Positions 1 through 9,009 of a stretch of DNA of 64,000 bases are shown here, in pieces (position 1 is the stretch's first letter; each line of letters begins with the position of its first letter). The stretch is from NCBI RefSeq assembly GCF_024756235.1, contig NZ_JANUGY010000007.1, positions 310,001 through 374,000 of the forward strand, written 5' to 3'. The stretch comes from Massilia kyonggiensis (GTDB taxonomy: Bacteria > Pseudomonadota > Gammaproteobacteria > Burkholderiales > Burkholderiaceae_D). Below the pieces are notes generated by a model. The model saw nothing but the letters and a program-made list of their open reading frames with translations. It searched no databases and was not told where the DNA came from. A program made the translations under genes and the position numbers.

Positions 1-63
1 CTGCGCCGCGCCGCGCGCAATCTCGCGGCGGCGCTGGCGCTCGGGGGCCGCCTGCAGCAATGA
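1..63 (+). CDS. C-terminal end of an unidentified protein (partial)
   Basis: An open frame enters from the left edge in frame 1 and ends at the TGA at 61-63. Only 20 residues are visible, alanine- and arginine-rich and ending in GGRLQQ, which is too little for a family call. The next gene on the same strand begins within 50 bases, so the two could share a transcript. Confidence 0.4.
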   Translation: MRRAARNLAAALALGGRLQQ

Positions 64-111
64 GCGGGGCGGGCTATGATGTCGCTAGCACAACGACGAC
101 AGGAGCCCGCC

Positions 112-1256
112 TTGACCGACATCCGCCCCGACGACGAATCGTACTGGTCGACCATCCGCGCCAAGTACACGCGCTCGCCCGACTTCATCAACTTGGAGAA
201 CGGCTACTTCGGCATGCCCGCCGATCCCGTGCGTGCGGCGCTGAAGCGTTACCAGGACGAAGTCGACGTCGAGAATGCGTACTTCCTGCGCACGCGCTGG
301 GCCGCGCGCCTCGCGCACGTGAAGGCGCTGCTCGCCGGCTTCACCGGCGTCGCGCCCGACGAACTGCTGATCACGCGCAGCGCCGTCGAGTCGATGAACA
401 TCCTGTTGCAGGGGTATCCGTTCGCACCCGGCGACGCGATCCTGATGGCGCGCCACGACTACGACAGCAGCCACGACATCGTCCGCATGCTGGCCGAGCG
501 CAAGGGCCTCACGGTCCTGGAGGTCGACGTGCCCCACGGCCTGGAAGACGCGGACGCCATCGCGGCGCTGTACGCGGACGCGATCACGCCGCGCACCCGC
601 GTGCTGCTCGTCACGCACATGGTGCACCGCACGGGCCGCATCATGCCGGTCGCGCGGCTGTCGGCGCTGGCGCGCGAACGCGGCATCGACGTCGTCGTCG
701 ACGGTGCCCATGCGCTCGCGCACATCGACTACACGATCCCCCAGCTGGGCACGCAGTTCGCTGCGTTCAACCTGCACAAATGGGTCGGCGCGCCGCTCGG
801 GACGGGCCTGCTCTACATCGCGCGCGAACGCATTGCCGACATCGCCCCGCTGTACGGCGACGTGACGTTCGCCCGCACCGACATCGACAAGCTGGGCCAC
901 GTGGGCACCGTGCCGCCCGCACCGATCATGGCCATCGAGGATGCGCTGGCCTTCCACGCATCGATCGGCTCACGCAACAAGGAAGCCCGCCTGCGCTGGC
1001 TCGCGCGGCGCTGGATGGACCAGGTGCGCGATTTACCCGGCGTGCGCGTGTACACGCCGCGCGATCCGAACCTGCACGGCGCGCTGGGCGCGTTCGGCAT
1101 CGACGGCATCCCCGCCGCGGACGTCGTGCGGCGCCTGATGGACGAGCACCGCATCTTCACGGTCATCCGCAAATTCGCCGGCACGGACATCGTGCGCGTG
1201 ACGCCGCACCTGTACAACGGCCCCGACGACCTCGATGCGCTGGCGGCCGCGATCCG

Positions 1257-1278
<22 letters not shown>
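112..1278 (+). CDS. Aminotransferase class V-fold PLP-dependent enzyme
   Basis: A fold-type I PLP enzyme of the class V aminotransferase/isopenicillin-N-epimerase-like group, about 388 residues. The cofactor lysine is visible in NLHKWVGAPLG and the cofactor-contacting aspartate in VVVDGAHALAHID; an N-terminal NGYFGMP motif is typical of the group. Substrate cannot be read from sequence. I chose the TTG at 112 because AGGAG (101-105) sits 6 bases upstream; two in-frame ATGs at 76 and 79 lie close to the preceding stop and have no good ribosome site, but would add 12 residues. The last 22 bases overlap the end of livF on the opposite strand. No partner enzyme is next to it, so the pathway stays open. 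Confidence 0.85.
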
Positions 1279-1979
<701 letters not shown>

Positions 1980-1988
1980 GCGGTCTCC

Positions 1989-3935
1989 TCAAACGGCGGC
2001 GGATGCGGCGGGTTCGCCCGCACCGCCCAGGTAGGCTTCGATCACGCGCGGGTCGGACTGCACCCGCGCCGGCGTGCCTTCGGCAATCTTCTGGCCGAAA
2101 TCGAGCACGGTGACGGTGTCCGAGATCGACATCACGACGTCCATGTGGTGCTCGATGAGGACGATGGTGATGCCGTGGTCGCGGATCTTGCGGATGATGG
2201 CCATCAGCTCGCGGATGTCCGGCGCCGTCAGGCCCGCGGCCGGTTCGTCCAGCAGCAGCAGGCGCGGGTCGAGCGCCAGTGCGCGGCCGATCTCCAGCAG
2301 GCGCTGCTTGCCGTACGGGAGGTTGCGCGCTTCCTCGTCCGCGAGGTCGGCGAGGCCGACGAAGTGCAGGATCGCGGCGGCCCGTTCGCGCGCCGCCCGT
2401 TCCTCGCGGCGGCGGCGCGGTGTGTGCAGCATGGCGTCGAACACGTTCGAACGGAAGCTGTGGTGCAGGCCGACGAGGATGTTTTCCGTCGCCGTCATTT
2501 CGCCGAACAGTTGCACGTTCTGGAAAGTGCGCGCGATGCCGCCCAGCGCGATCTGCGCCGGCGTGCGTCCCGTGATGCCGCTGCCGGCAAAGAACACCTG
2601 ACCCGCAGTCGGCTTGTAGATGCCCGTCAGGACGTTCATCATCGTGCTCTTGCCGGAGCCGTTCGGCCCGATCAGGCCGTGCACGGTGCCGCGCGCGACG
2701 GCGAGGTCGACCTGGTTCAGCGCCTTCAGGCCGCCGAACTGCATCAGCACCTGCTCGACCTTCAGCAGGTCGCCGCCGGTGGCTTCCGCCTGCGGTACGC
2801 CGGCGAACGGATCGCCGCCGTGGTCCGCCAGCGCGCGCGCATGCTGGCGCCCGCGGCCCAGCAGGTCGCGCAGGAAGCCGACGATGCCCTCCTGCAGGTA
2901 GTAGACGACGAACAGCGTCATGAGGCCGAAGATCGTCAGCCGCCAGTCCACCATGCTTTGCAGCTTGTAGGAGACGGCGGCCAGCGCCAGCGTCGCCACG
3001 ACGGGCACGGCGACGCGGCGCACGGTCGTCTTGCGGCGCGCCAGCAGCAGGCCGGCGACGACGACGGCGAGGATCGCGGCGCCGACGGCGATGCGGCGGA
3101 ACAGGTCGATGTCGGACAGGAGGCTCGGCAGCATCACGACGATCACGGCGCCGATCAGCGCGCCGCTGCGGGTCTTGCGGCCGCCCATGATCACCGCGAG
3201 CAGGAATAAAATCGTCAGCTCGAAGTTGTACGTGTTGGGCGAGATGTACTGCTCGGAATAGGCATACAGGCTGCCGGCCAGGCCCGCGAAACCGGCGCTG
3301 ATCACGAACGCATACACCTTGTAGCGGTACACGGAGACGCCCATGCAGTCCGAGGCGATCGGGCTGTCCCGCAGGGCCTCGAACGCGCGGCCGATGTGCG
3401 ATTTCAGCAGCCGGTGCACGAGCAGCAGCGACACGATCATCAGCGCGGCGACGGCATAGTAGTACTCGACTTCCGTCAGCTCGTGGCCGGCCACGCTGGG
3501 CTTCGTCAGCATGATGCCCATCGGGCCTTCGGTGAGGAACGTCATCTCGTTGATGAGGATCTGCACGATGGTGCCGAAGGCCAGCGTCACCATCGCGAGA
3601 TAAGGCCCCGTCACCCGCAGCGCGGGCAGGGCGAGGATGGCGCCGAACAGCGCGGCGCCCGCGATGCTGGCGGGGAGCGTGAGCCACCACGCGGCGCCGA
3701 GCTTCATCACGAGCACGCCCGTCACGTACGAGCCCACGCCGAACAGGCCTGCGTGGCCCAGCGACACCTGGCCCGTGTAGCCGACGACGATGTCGAGGCC
3801 GAACAGCAGGATCGCGTAGATCAGGATCGTCTCGACAAGGTGGATGTAATACGGGTTCCCGACCAGCACGGGAAAGGCGGCCAGCAGCGCGATGCCCGCA
3901 ATCGCGCCGCTCCAGGTCAGCTTGTTCATCGTCAT
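1989..3935 (-). CDS. Fused LivM permease - LivG ATPase
   Basis: A single 648-residue protein joins a complete LivM-type permease (about residues 1-320, with GYTGQVSLGHAGLFG and the EAA-like loop ALRDSPIASDCMGV) to a complete LivG-type ATPase (about 395-648). The ATPase has Walker A GPNGSGKST ending near K429, the short LivG signature NLPYGKQRLLEIGRAL, Walker B LLLLDEPAAGL and the C-terminal YLGG motif. Between them lie an additional hydrophobic segment (VDWRLTIFGLMTLFVVYYL) and a charged linker. The start MTMNKL overlaps the livH stop as ATGA, indicating translational coupling. LivM and LivG are normally separate polypeptides; fused versions are known in some betaproteobacteria. Confidence 0.93.
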   Translation of the reverse strand: MTMNKLTWSGAIAGIALLAAFPVLVGNPYYIHLVETILIYAILLFGLDIVVGYTGQVSLGHAGLFGVGSYVTGVLVMKLGAAWWLTLPASIAGAALFGAILALPALRVTGPYLAMVTLAFGTIVQILINEMTFLTEGPMGIMLTKPSVAGHELTEVEYYYAVAALMIVSLLLVHRLLKSHIGRAFEALRDSPIASDCMGVSVYRYKVYAFVISAGFAGLAGSLYAYSEQYISPNTYNFELTILFLLAVIMGGRKTRSGALIGAVIVVMLPSLLSDIDLFRRIAVGAAILAVVVAGLLLARRKTTVRRVAVPVVATLALAAVSYKLQSMVDWRLTIFGLMTLFVVYYLQEGIVGFLRDLLGRGRQHARALADHGGDPFAGVPQAEATGGDLLKVEQVLMQFGGLKALNQVDLAVARGTVHGLIGPNGSGKSTMMNVLTGIYKPTAGQVFFAGSGITGRTPAQIALGGIARTFQNVQLFGEMTATENILVGLHHSFRSNVFDAMLHTPRRRREERAARERAAAILHFVGLADLADEEARNLPYGKQRLLEIGRALALDPRLLLLDEPAAGLTAPDIRELMAIIRKIRDHGITIVLIEHHMDVVMSISDTVTVLDFGQKIAEGTPARVQSDPRVIEAYLGGAGEPAASAAV

Positions 3936-4822
3936 ACCTTCTTGATGGCGGCCTTGCCGAACAGGCCGGACGGCTTCACGGCCAGCACGAGCAGCAGCAG
4001 GACGAGCCCCGGCACTTCCTTGTAGCCGGTCGACAGGTAGAAGCCCGTCGCCGTCTCCGCGATGCCGAGGATGATGCCGCCGACGATCGCGCCCATGCCC
4101 GACGTCAGCCCGCCGATGATGGCGACGGCGAACGCCTTCAGGCCCAGCGACGCGCCCATCGTGGCGCTCGTGAGCGTTAGCGGCGCGATGAGGGCGCCCG
4201 CGAAGGCGGCCGTCGCCGACGACAGCGCGTACGAGAACGTGATGACCATGCGCGTGTTGATGCCCATGAGGCCCGCCGCGTCGCGGTCGTTCGCGGTGGC
4301 GACGACGGCCTTGCCGTAGATGGACTTGCGGTTGAAGATCTCGACGGCGAACATGATCGCCAGCGCGCCGACGATCACGGCCACCTGCATCGGCTGCACG
4401 TTCGCGCCCAGCACGGTGAACGGTTCGGACGACAGCGGCGAGGGGAAGGGCAGCACGTCCTTGCCCCAGATGTTCTCGGCCACGTTCTTGAAGATGATGG
4501 CGAGGGCGATGGTCGACATGATCCAGCCGAATTCCGACTTGATGCGGATGGCGGGCCGCACCGCGATCCATTCGACGAACACGCCCTGCAGCGCGCCGAA
4601 CACGACGACGATGGGAATCATCACCCAGTAGCCGAGGTAGGGCCCGCCGTGGATGGTGCCGACGAGCGACAGGCCGACGAGGGCGCCCAGCATCAGCGCC
4701 TCGCCCTGGCCGAAGTTCAGGGTGCCGGACGTGGCGAACGTCAGTTGGTAGCCGAACGCGATGACGGCATAGATCATGCCGAGCGCGATGCCGGACACGA
4801 CGAGTTGGAGCAGGATCTCCAT
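3932..4822 (-). CDS. livH: Branched-chain amino acid ABC transporter permease LivH
   Basis: Integral membrane subunit, 296 residues, of normal LivH length, with hydrophobic segments throughout and the LivH loop VVATANDRDAAGLMGIN followed by AFAGALIAPL. It pairs with the LivM half of the fused protein to form the inner membrane channel. The ribosome site GGAGG lies 4 bases before ATG, and the stop overlaps the next start by 4 bases. A stem-loop separates it from livK upstream, which probably lowers its expression relative to the binding protein. Confidence 0.95.
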   Translation of the reverse strand: MEILLQLVVSGIALGMIYAVIAFGYQLTFATSGTLNFGQGEALMLGALVGLSLVGTIHGGPYLGYWVMIPIVVVFGALQGVFVEWIAVRPAIRIKSEFGWIMSTIALAIIFKNVAENIWGKDVLPFPSPLSSEPFTVLGANVQPMQVAVIVGALAIMFAVEIFNRKSIYGKAVVATANDRDAAGLMGINTRMVITFSYALSSATAAFAGALIAPLTLTSATMGASLGLKAFAVAIIGGLTSGMGAIVGGIILGIAETATGFYLSTGYKEVPGLVLLLLVLAVKPSGLFGKAAIKKV

Positions 4823-4857
4823 GATTCCTCCAGGGGCGGACGCGCGGATAGGGCGAC

Positions 4858-4883
4858 GTCGTCCCCGCGTGAACGGGGACGAC
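4858..4883 (-). promoter_or_regulatory. Intercistronic stem-loop between livK and livH
   Basis: A perfect 10-bp inverted repeat (4858-4867 with 4874-4883) with a 6-base loop lies in the 69-base gap between the livK stop and the livH start. It has no U-run on either side, so it is more likely an mRNA-stabilising or partial attenuation hairpin than a true terminator. Such hairpins after binding-protein genes commonly give the binding protein higher mRNA levels than the permease genes. Confidence 0.65.
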
Positions 4884-4891
4884 GCGGTGGC

Positions 4892-6049
4892 TTACTTGGC
4901 CTGCACGACCCTCCCGTCCTTCACTTCGCCGAACTTGGTGTTCTCGAAGTTGATGGCCTCGTGGTCCGTATGCGTGTACGGCTTGTTGTAGGTGGTGACG
5001 ACGCCTTCGACCGGCGCCTTGAGGTCTTCCAGCGCGGCGGCGATCTTCGGTCCCTCGGTACTGCCGGCCTGCTGGATGGCGGCGGCCAGCAGGTACACGG
5101 AATCGTAGCCCTGCGCGGCCGACACGGCCGACGGCATGCGGCCGCCCGGCGGGTTGTAGGCCTTGATGTAGGCGTCGATGAAGGCCTTGCGCTTCGGCGT
5201 GTCCGGATTCTGGATGAACGTCTGCGGCATGCGGGTGCCGTCGCCGTTCTTGCCCGCGTTGTCGATGAAGTTGGCCATCGCGAGCGTCCAGCTGCCGACG
5301 ATGGGTACCTTCCAGCCCAGCTTCTGCATGCCGTTGGCGATCTGCGCCAGTTCGGGGCCGATGCCGTAGGTGAGCACGACGTCGGCGCCCGCCTGCTTGG
5401 CGCGCAGCAGCTGCGCCGTCATGTCGACGTCGCCGATGTTGTACTTCTCGACGACGACCGGCTTCACGCCCTTCTTGTCGAGCACCTTCTCGAGGTCTTC
5501 GCGGCCCAGCTGGCCGTAGTTGGTGGAGTCGGCGAGGATCGCGGGCTTCTTGAAGCCGCGCCGCGTGACCGCTTCCTCGACGATCATCGCGGACTGGATG
5601 GTGTCGTTCGCGGAGTTGCGGAAGATGTAGTTTTCCGGCTGGTTCGCGAACTGCTTCGTGACGATGGAGCCGGTGGCCACGTTGTTCATCACGGGGATCT
5701 TCGCCTGCTGGTAGAAACGCTGCGAGGCGAGGGCGACGCCCGTGTTGATGTAGCCGACGGTGGCGACGACTCTTTCCTTGTTGATGAGTTCCTGCGCGAC
5801 CTGCACCCCGCGTTCGTTCTTCGCTTCGTCGTCGCGTTCGACGAGCTCGATCTTGCGCCCCAGCACGCCGCCCTTGGCATTGATTTCAGCGACGGCGAGC
5901 CGGACGCCGTCGCGCATCGACACGCCCATCGGCGCCGACCCGCCCGTGAACGGTCCGGACACGCCGATCTTGATCGGCTCCGCCGCCATGCCGGACATCG
6001 AAAAACCCAACACTACCCCTGCAACCAATGCTTTCATCGTGAAATTCAT
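4892..6049 (-). CDS. livK: ABC transporter periplasmic substrate-binding protein, LivK/LivJ type
   Basis: A 385-residue periplasmic binding protein of the Leu/Ile/Val (type I periplasmic-binding fold) family. The precursor has a signal peptide (MNFTMKALVAGVVLG then SGMAAEP, cleavage expected after MAA) and the typical mature start IKIGVSGPFTGGSAPMG. The start MNFTMK was chosen because GGAG lies 6 bases upstream; a longer open frame exists but has no leader character upstream. First gene of the liv operon. Binding-site residues cannot be assigned with enough certainty to name the ligand; short amides or urea are alternatives to branched-chain amino acids. Confidence 0.92.
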   Translation of the reverse strand: MNFTMKALVAGVVLGFSMSGMAAEPIKIGVSGPFTGGSAPMGVSMRDGVRLAVAEINAKGGVLGRKIELVERDDEAKNERGVQVAQELINKERVVATVGYINTGVALASQRFYQQAKIPVMNNVATGSIVTKQFANQPENYIFRNSANDTIQSAMIVEEAVTRRGFKKPAILADSTNYGQLGREDLEKVLDKKGVKPVVVEKYNIGDVDMTAQLLRAKQAGADVVLTYGIGPELAQIANGMQKLGWKVPIVGSWTLAMANFIDNAGKNGDGTRMPQTFIQNPDTPKRKAFIDAYIKAYNPPGGRMPSAVSAAQGYDSVYLLAAAIQQAGSTEGPKIAAALEDLKAPVEGVVTTYNKPYTHTDHEAINFENTKFGEVKDGRVVQAK

Positions 6050-6118
6050 TGACGTCTCCGTAGTCGTATTTGTTTTACGCCGGGTGCCGCGGACCAGTGC
6101 CGGGCCCATCGTGAGCCG

Positions 6119-6147
6119 ATTGTAGAATGGCAATCAGACAACAGCAA
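6119..6147 (-). promoter_or_regulatory. Candidate sigma-70 promoter of the liv operon
   Basis: On the minus strand a -10 hexamer TACAAT (6124-6119) is preceded after 17 bases by a weak -35 TTGCTG (6147-6142). It would give a leader of about 65 bases before livK. The -10 matches five of six consensus bases, the -35 only three. Confidence 0.4.
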
Positions 6148-6226
6148 TCGATTGATGTGACGCGATGCAACATGCGTCATCCATGCAAACGCGTAAGGAA
6201 AGCGTCAGGCAGCAGGGGTACCGACG

Positions 6227-6258
6227 AAAAAAAAGCTGCGCCGAAGCGCAGCCTTTTT
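6227..6258 (-). terminator. Rho-independent terminator of the 6.3-kb lipoprotein gene
   Basis: A 7-bp GC stem (GCTGCGC, 6235-6241, with 6246-6252) closed by a CGAA tetraloop is flanked by eight A on the left and five T on the right, so it can act in both directions. It lies 14 bases past the stop of the minus-strand lipoprotein gene. Confidence 0.85.
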
Positions 6259-6271
6259 GGTAGGGCAGGCG

Positions 6272-6679
6272 TCAGCGGTGACGCCACCCGCCGCGATGGC
6301 CCCAGCCGCCGCGATGGCCGCCGCTCCAGCGGTTCCAGCTGAAGCCGAGGCCGATCGAGATCGGCGGGTACCACAGCGGGTCGGCATACACGGGGGCCGG
6401 TGCGTAGATCGGCGCGGGCGCGTAGACCGGCGGCGCGACGTACACCGGTTGCGTGACGACGGTCGCCGGGGCCGGCGAATAGGTCACGCGGCCGGCCTCG
6501 CCCGATGCCGCCGCGGCGGCGCCGGTTCCGGGCGCCACCGGCGTCACGGACACAACCTGCCAGCCGTTGGCGTCGGGTTGCGAATAGGCGCGGGTGCCGT
6601 AGTTGGCCGGCGCCGGGTAATACGTGGCGCAGCCGGTCAGGGCGGCGGCGCAGGAAACGATAATAGCGAGCTTGATCAT
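6272..6679 (-). CDS. Small lipoprotein with Pro/Tyr/Ala-rich and Gly/His-rich C-terminus
   Basis: About 135 residues. The N-terminus MIKLAIIVSCAAALTGCATY is a lipoprotein signal with lipobox LTGC. The start was chosen because AGGAG lies 8 bases upstream; an upstream in-frame start would add MRRTA with no ribosome site. The middle is low-complexity, with repeats of the type VYAPAPIYAPAP, followed by LWYPPISIGLGFSWNRW and a Gly/His/Arg/Trp tail (GGHRGGWGHRGGWRHR). This resembles small outer-membrane-associated lipoproteins of unknown function in proteobacteria. It is monocistronic with its own terminator. Confidence 0.75.
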   Translation of the reverse strand: MIKLAIIVSCAAALTGCATYYPAPANYGTRAYSQPDANGWQVVSVTPVAPGTGAAAAASGEAGRVTYSPAPATVVTQPVYVAPPVYAPAPIYAPAPVYADPLWYPPISIGLGFSWNRWSGGHRGGWGHRGGWRHR

Positions 6680-6859
6680 GGCGGTTCTCCTCACCTGCCA
6701 ACTATAAAGATTCCGTTGGCGCGTGCCTGTTGTTTTACAGGCTGTTACAGATGTTCATGATCCGGAAAAAGAGCGTTACCGGTCCCATCCCATCGTAGTG
6801 CCTGCGGACGCGGCCGGTTTGATGATATCGTTGCATGTTTCGCTACACGCCGCTTTTCG

Positions 6860-7753
6860 ATGTCCTCTTCCACGCGTTCGTCCGTCGTTCCCTACGCAGC
6901 CCTGTTGTTGTCCCTCGTCTCGCTGACGACGGGCGCGTCGCTCGCCAAGCACCTGTTTCCCGTCGTCGGCGCGGCCGGCGCCACCGCCATGCGGCTGACC
7001 TTCGCGGCCGTGATCCTTGCCATCGTGTTCCGGCCGTGGCGTTTCAAGCCGCGCGGCGACCGGCGCGCGCTGCTGCAATACGGCCTGTCGCTGGGCGCCA
7101 TGAACCTCAGTTTTTATTCGGCGCTCGCGTATGTACCGCTGGGGATCGCCATCGCCGTCGAGTTCACGGGGCCGCTCGTCGTGGCCGTGGCGACGTCGCG
7201 CCGGCGCCTCGACTTCGCCTGGATCGCGCTCGCGTGCTGCGGGCTCGCGCTGCTGCTGCCGCTGCGCGGCGATGCGCCGGCCGTCGACTGGCGCGGCATC
7301 GCGTTCGCACTCGTCGCGGGCGCCTGCTGGGCCGTCTACATCCTCGCGGGCAAGCGCGCCAGTGCCGCCTATGGCGCGGCCGCGTCGAGCTGGGGCACGG
7401 TACTCGGTGCCATGATCGCCGCGCCGGTCGGCATCGCGCACGCGGGCACGGCGCTGCTGGAACCTTCCGTACTGCTGTTCGGCGTGGCCGTCGCCGTGCT
7501 GTCCAGCGCGATCCCGTATTCGCTGGAGATGGTCGCGCTGCGCCGCCTGCCGGCCAACACGTTCAGCACGCTGCTCAGCGCGGAGCCGGCCATCGGCGCG
7601 CTGATGGGCCTCGTGCTGCTGGGCGAACATCTCGACGTGTCGCAATGGCTCGCGATCGCGCTGATCGTCGCGTCGTCGATTGGCGCCGCGACGAGTGCCA
7701 GCCTCGCCGCGCGCCGCCGTCCCGCCGATGCCGAACCGCCCGTGCCGCTATGA
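6860..7753 (+). CDS. rhtA: Threonine/homoserine exporter RhtA-like (EamA/DMT family)
   Basis: A 297-residue inner membrane exporter with about ten hydrophobic segments in two EamA repeats, matching the length of E. coli RhtA. Diagnostic stretches shared with RhtA include [41 protein letters not shown] and [18 protein letters not shown]. In the family it exports threonine and homoserine, and some members export purine intermediates. ATG at 6860 fits the family start; no clear Shine-Dalgarno sequence precedes it. It stands alone, divergent from the lipoprotein gene. Confidence 0.88.
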   Translation: MSSSTRSSVVPYAALLLSLVSLTTGASLAKHLFPVVGAAGATAMRLTFAAVILAIVFRPWRFKPRGDRRALLQYGLSLGAMNLSFYSALAYVPLGIAIAVEFTGPLVVAVATSRRRLDFAWIALACCGLALLLPLRGDAPAVDWRGIAFALVAGACWAVYILAGKRASAAYGAAASSWGTVLGAMIAAPVGIAHAGTALLEPSVLLFGVAVAVLSSAIPYSLEMVALRRLPANTFSTLLSAEPAIGALMGLVLLGEHLDVSQWLAIALIVASSIGAATSASLAARRRPADAEPPVPL

Positions 7754-7765
7754 ACCAGGCCTTGC

Positions 7766-7841
7766 GTAGAGTGGGCGGCCCCCGCCCACGCGTTACGTAC
7801 GCGTCATGCGGGCGAACGTGGGCACGGGGTGCCCACCCTAC
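7766..7841 (+). repeat. Bipartite hairpin repeat, copy A
   Basis: A 76-base element bounded by GTAGAGTGGGC and GCCCACCCTAC. Each half is itself a hairpin: stem 7771-7778 with 7782-7789, and stem 7818-7825 with 7829-7836, each with a 3-base loop. The right-hand 25 bases (7817-7841) are identical to 37986-38010 in copy B. The layout is that of REP/BIME-type intergenic repeats. Its right end abuts the remnant of an acetyltransferase gene. Confidence 0.8.
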
Positions 7842-7958
7842 AAGCTGTACGAATCGCTCGGCTTTACCGTCTACGGCCGCGAACCGCGCACGTTGTGCGT
7901 CGACGGCGTGTTTTACGACGAGATCCTGATGGCGCTGCCGCTGGATGCGGTAGAGTAG
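7842..7958 (+). pseudogene. C-terminal remnant of a GNAT acetyltransferase
   Basis: Immediately after the hairpin repeat an open frame of 38 codons reads KLYESLGFTVYGREPRTLCV and then DGVFYDEILMALPL, ending with TAG at 7956-7958. The LYESLGF motif followed by G-x-E-x-R and a DGxxxDExxM ending is the C-terminal part of GNAT N-acetyltransferases. The acetyl-CoA loop and everything N-terminal are absent, with no start codon in a plausible position, so this is a truncated, nonfunctional fragment. Confidence 0.75.
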
Positions 7959-8010
7959 CGCTCCCATACAACGACAACCCAGCCCGACGTCATCCGCGGG
8001 CCGTACTGAT

Positions 8011-9009
8011 ATGCAAACTCTGATTCGTGCCGGCGCCCTGGCCGCGCTCATCCTGGCCGCAACGATGGGCGGCGCGGCCGCGCAATCCGTATCGAAGGGG
8101 ACCTGGGCCGGACCGCCCGCCAACGCGGGCCCCATCGCCGTGACGCCTCCGCCGCCCGGCGCCGCGCCGGCGTCCCCGGTGCCGCCGGGGATGCGCTCGC
8201 CGTCGCCCAAGCACGTGCTGGTGCTGGGCGGGGCGCGCGGCTGGCATCACGACTCGATCCCGGCCGGCATGGCTGCCGTGTACAACTGGGGCCGTGCGAC
8301 GCATCTGTGGGACACCGAGATGCGCACGGAGTTCAGCCTCGTCAACGGGCGCGGCGGCCAGCCGATGACGGCCGGCTTCCAGCCCGTCGGCCTGCGCGAC
8401 TTCGACGCCATCGTCGTCGTCAGCGCGACCGGTGACTGGGGGTTGGACGCTTCCCAGAAGGCCGCGCTCCTCGACTTCGTGCGCGCGGGCGGTGGACTCG
8501 TCGCGATCCACGGCGGGGTCGACGCGAATCTCGGCTGGAATGAGTACGTGGACATGGTGGGCGGGGCGTTCGTGTCCCACCCGTTCAACAATCACGCGTG
8601 GCCGCTGTTCCCGTTCCCATTGCGGACCGAGAACCGGGACACGCCGATGACGTCGTTCCTGCCGGCCCGCTGGATCCGGCAGGACGAGTTGTACGTCGTG
8701 CGGAATTTCTCGCGCGCGGATTCGGAAGTCCTGCTCAGCATGGACGGCGAGCGGCTGGACATGACGCACATCCCGGACCAGCTGCCGCCCGACCGCGACG
8801 TCCCCGTCGCCTGGATCAGGCAGTACGGCAAGGGACGGGTGTTCGCGTCCACGATCGGGCACGCGAAGGAAGCCTTCGACGATCCCGATGTGGCGCGCAT
8901 GTATACCGAAGCGATCCGTTGGGCGCTGCGCCTGTCCGGAGACGACGCGCGCCCGCATCCTGCACTTACAGGGCAACGTCCAGGCGGGCCGACCACGAAC
9001 GGCCGTTGA
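8011..9009 (+). CDS. Secreted ThuA domain-containing protein
   Basis: A 332-residue protein with a signal peptide (ALAALILAATMGGAAAQ), a Pro/Ala-rich linker, and a ThuA-like domain of the glutamine amidotransferase-like fold from about residue 67 (KHVLVLGGARGWHHDSIP, then DFDAIVVVSATGDW, GGGLVAIHGGVDANLGW, VAWIRQYGKGRVFAS). ThuA proteins are linked to trehalose and related sugar metabolism, mostly without a proven reaction. Its last 44 bases overlap tail-to-tail with a TonB-dependent receptor gene on the other strand, which may mark a shared carbohydrate theme but could equally be chance. Confidence 0.85.
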   Translation: MQTLIRAGALAALILAATMGGAAAQSVSKGTWAGPPANAGPIAVTPPPPGAAPASPVPPGMRSPSPKHVLVLGGARGWHHDSIPAGMAAVYNWGRATHLWDTEMRTEFSLVNGRGGQPMTAGFQPVGLRDFDAIVVVSATGDWGLDASQKAALLDFVRAGGGLVAIHGGVDANLGWNEYVDMVGGAFVSHPFNNHAWPLFPFPLRTENRDTPMTSFLPARWIRQDELYVVRNFSRADSEVLLSMDGERLDMTHIPDQLPPDRDVPVAWIRQYGKGRVFASTIGHAKEAFDDPDVARMYTEAIRWALRLSGDDARPHPALTGQRPGGPTTNGR

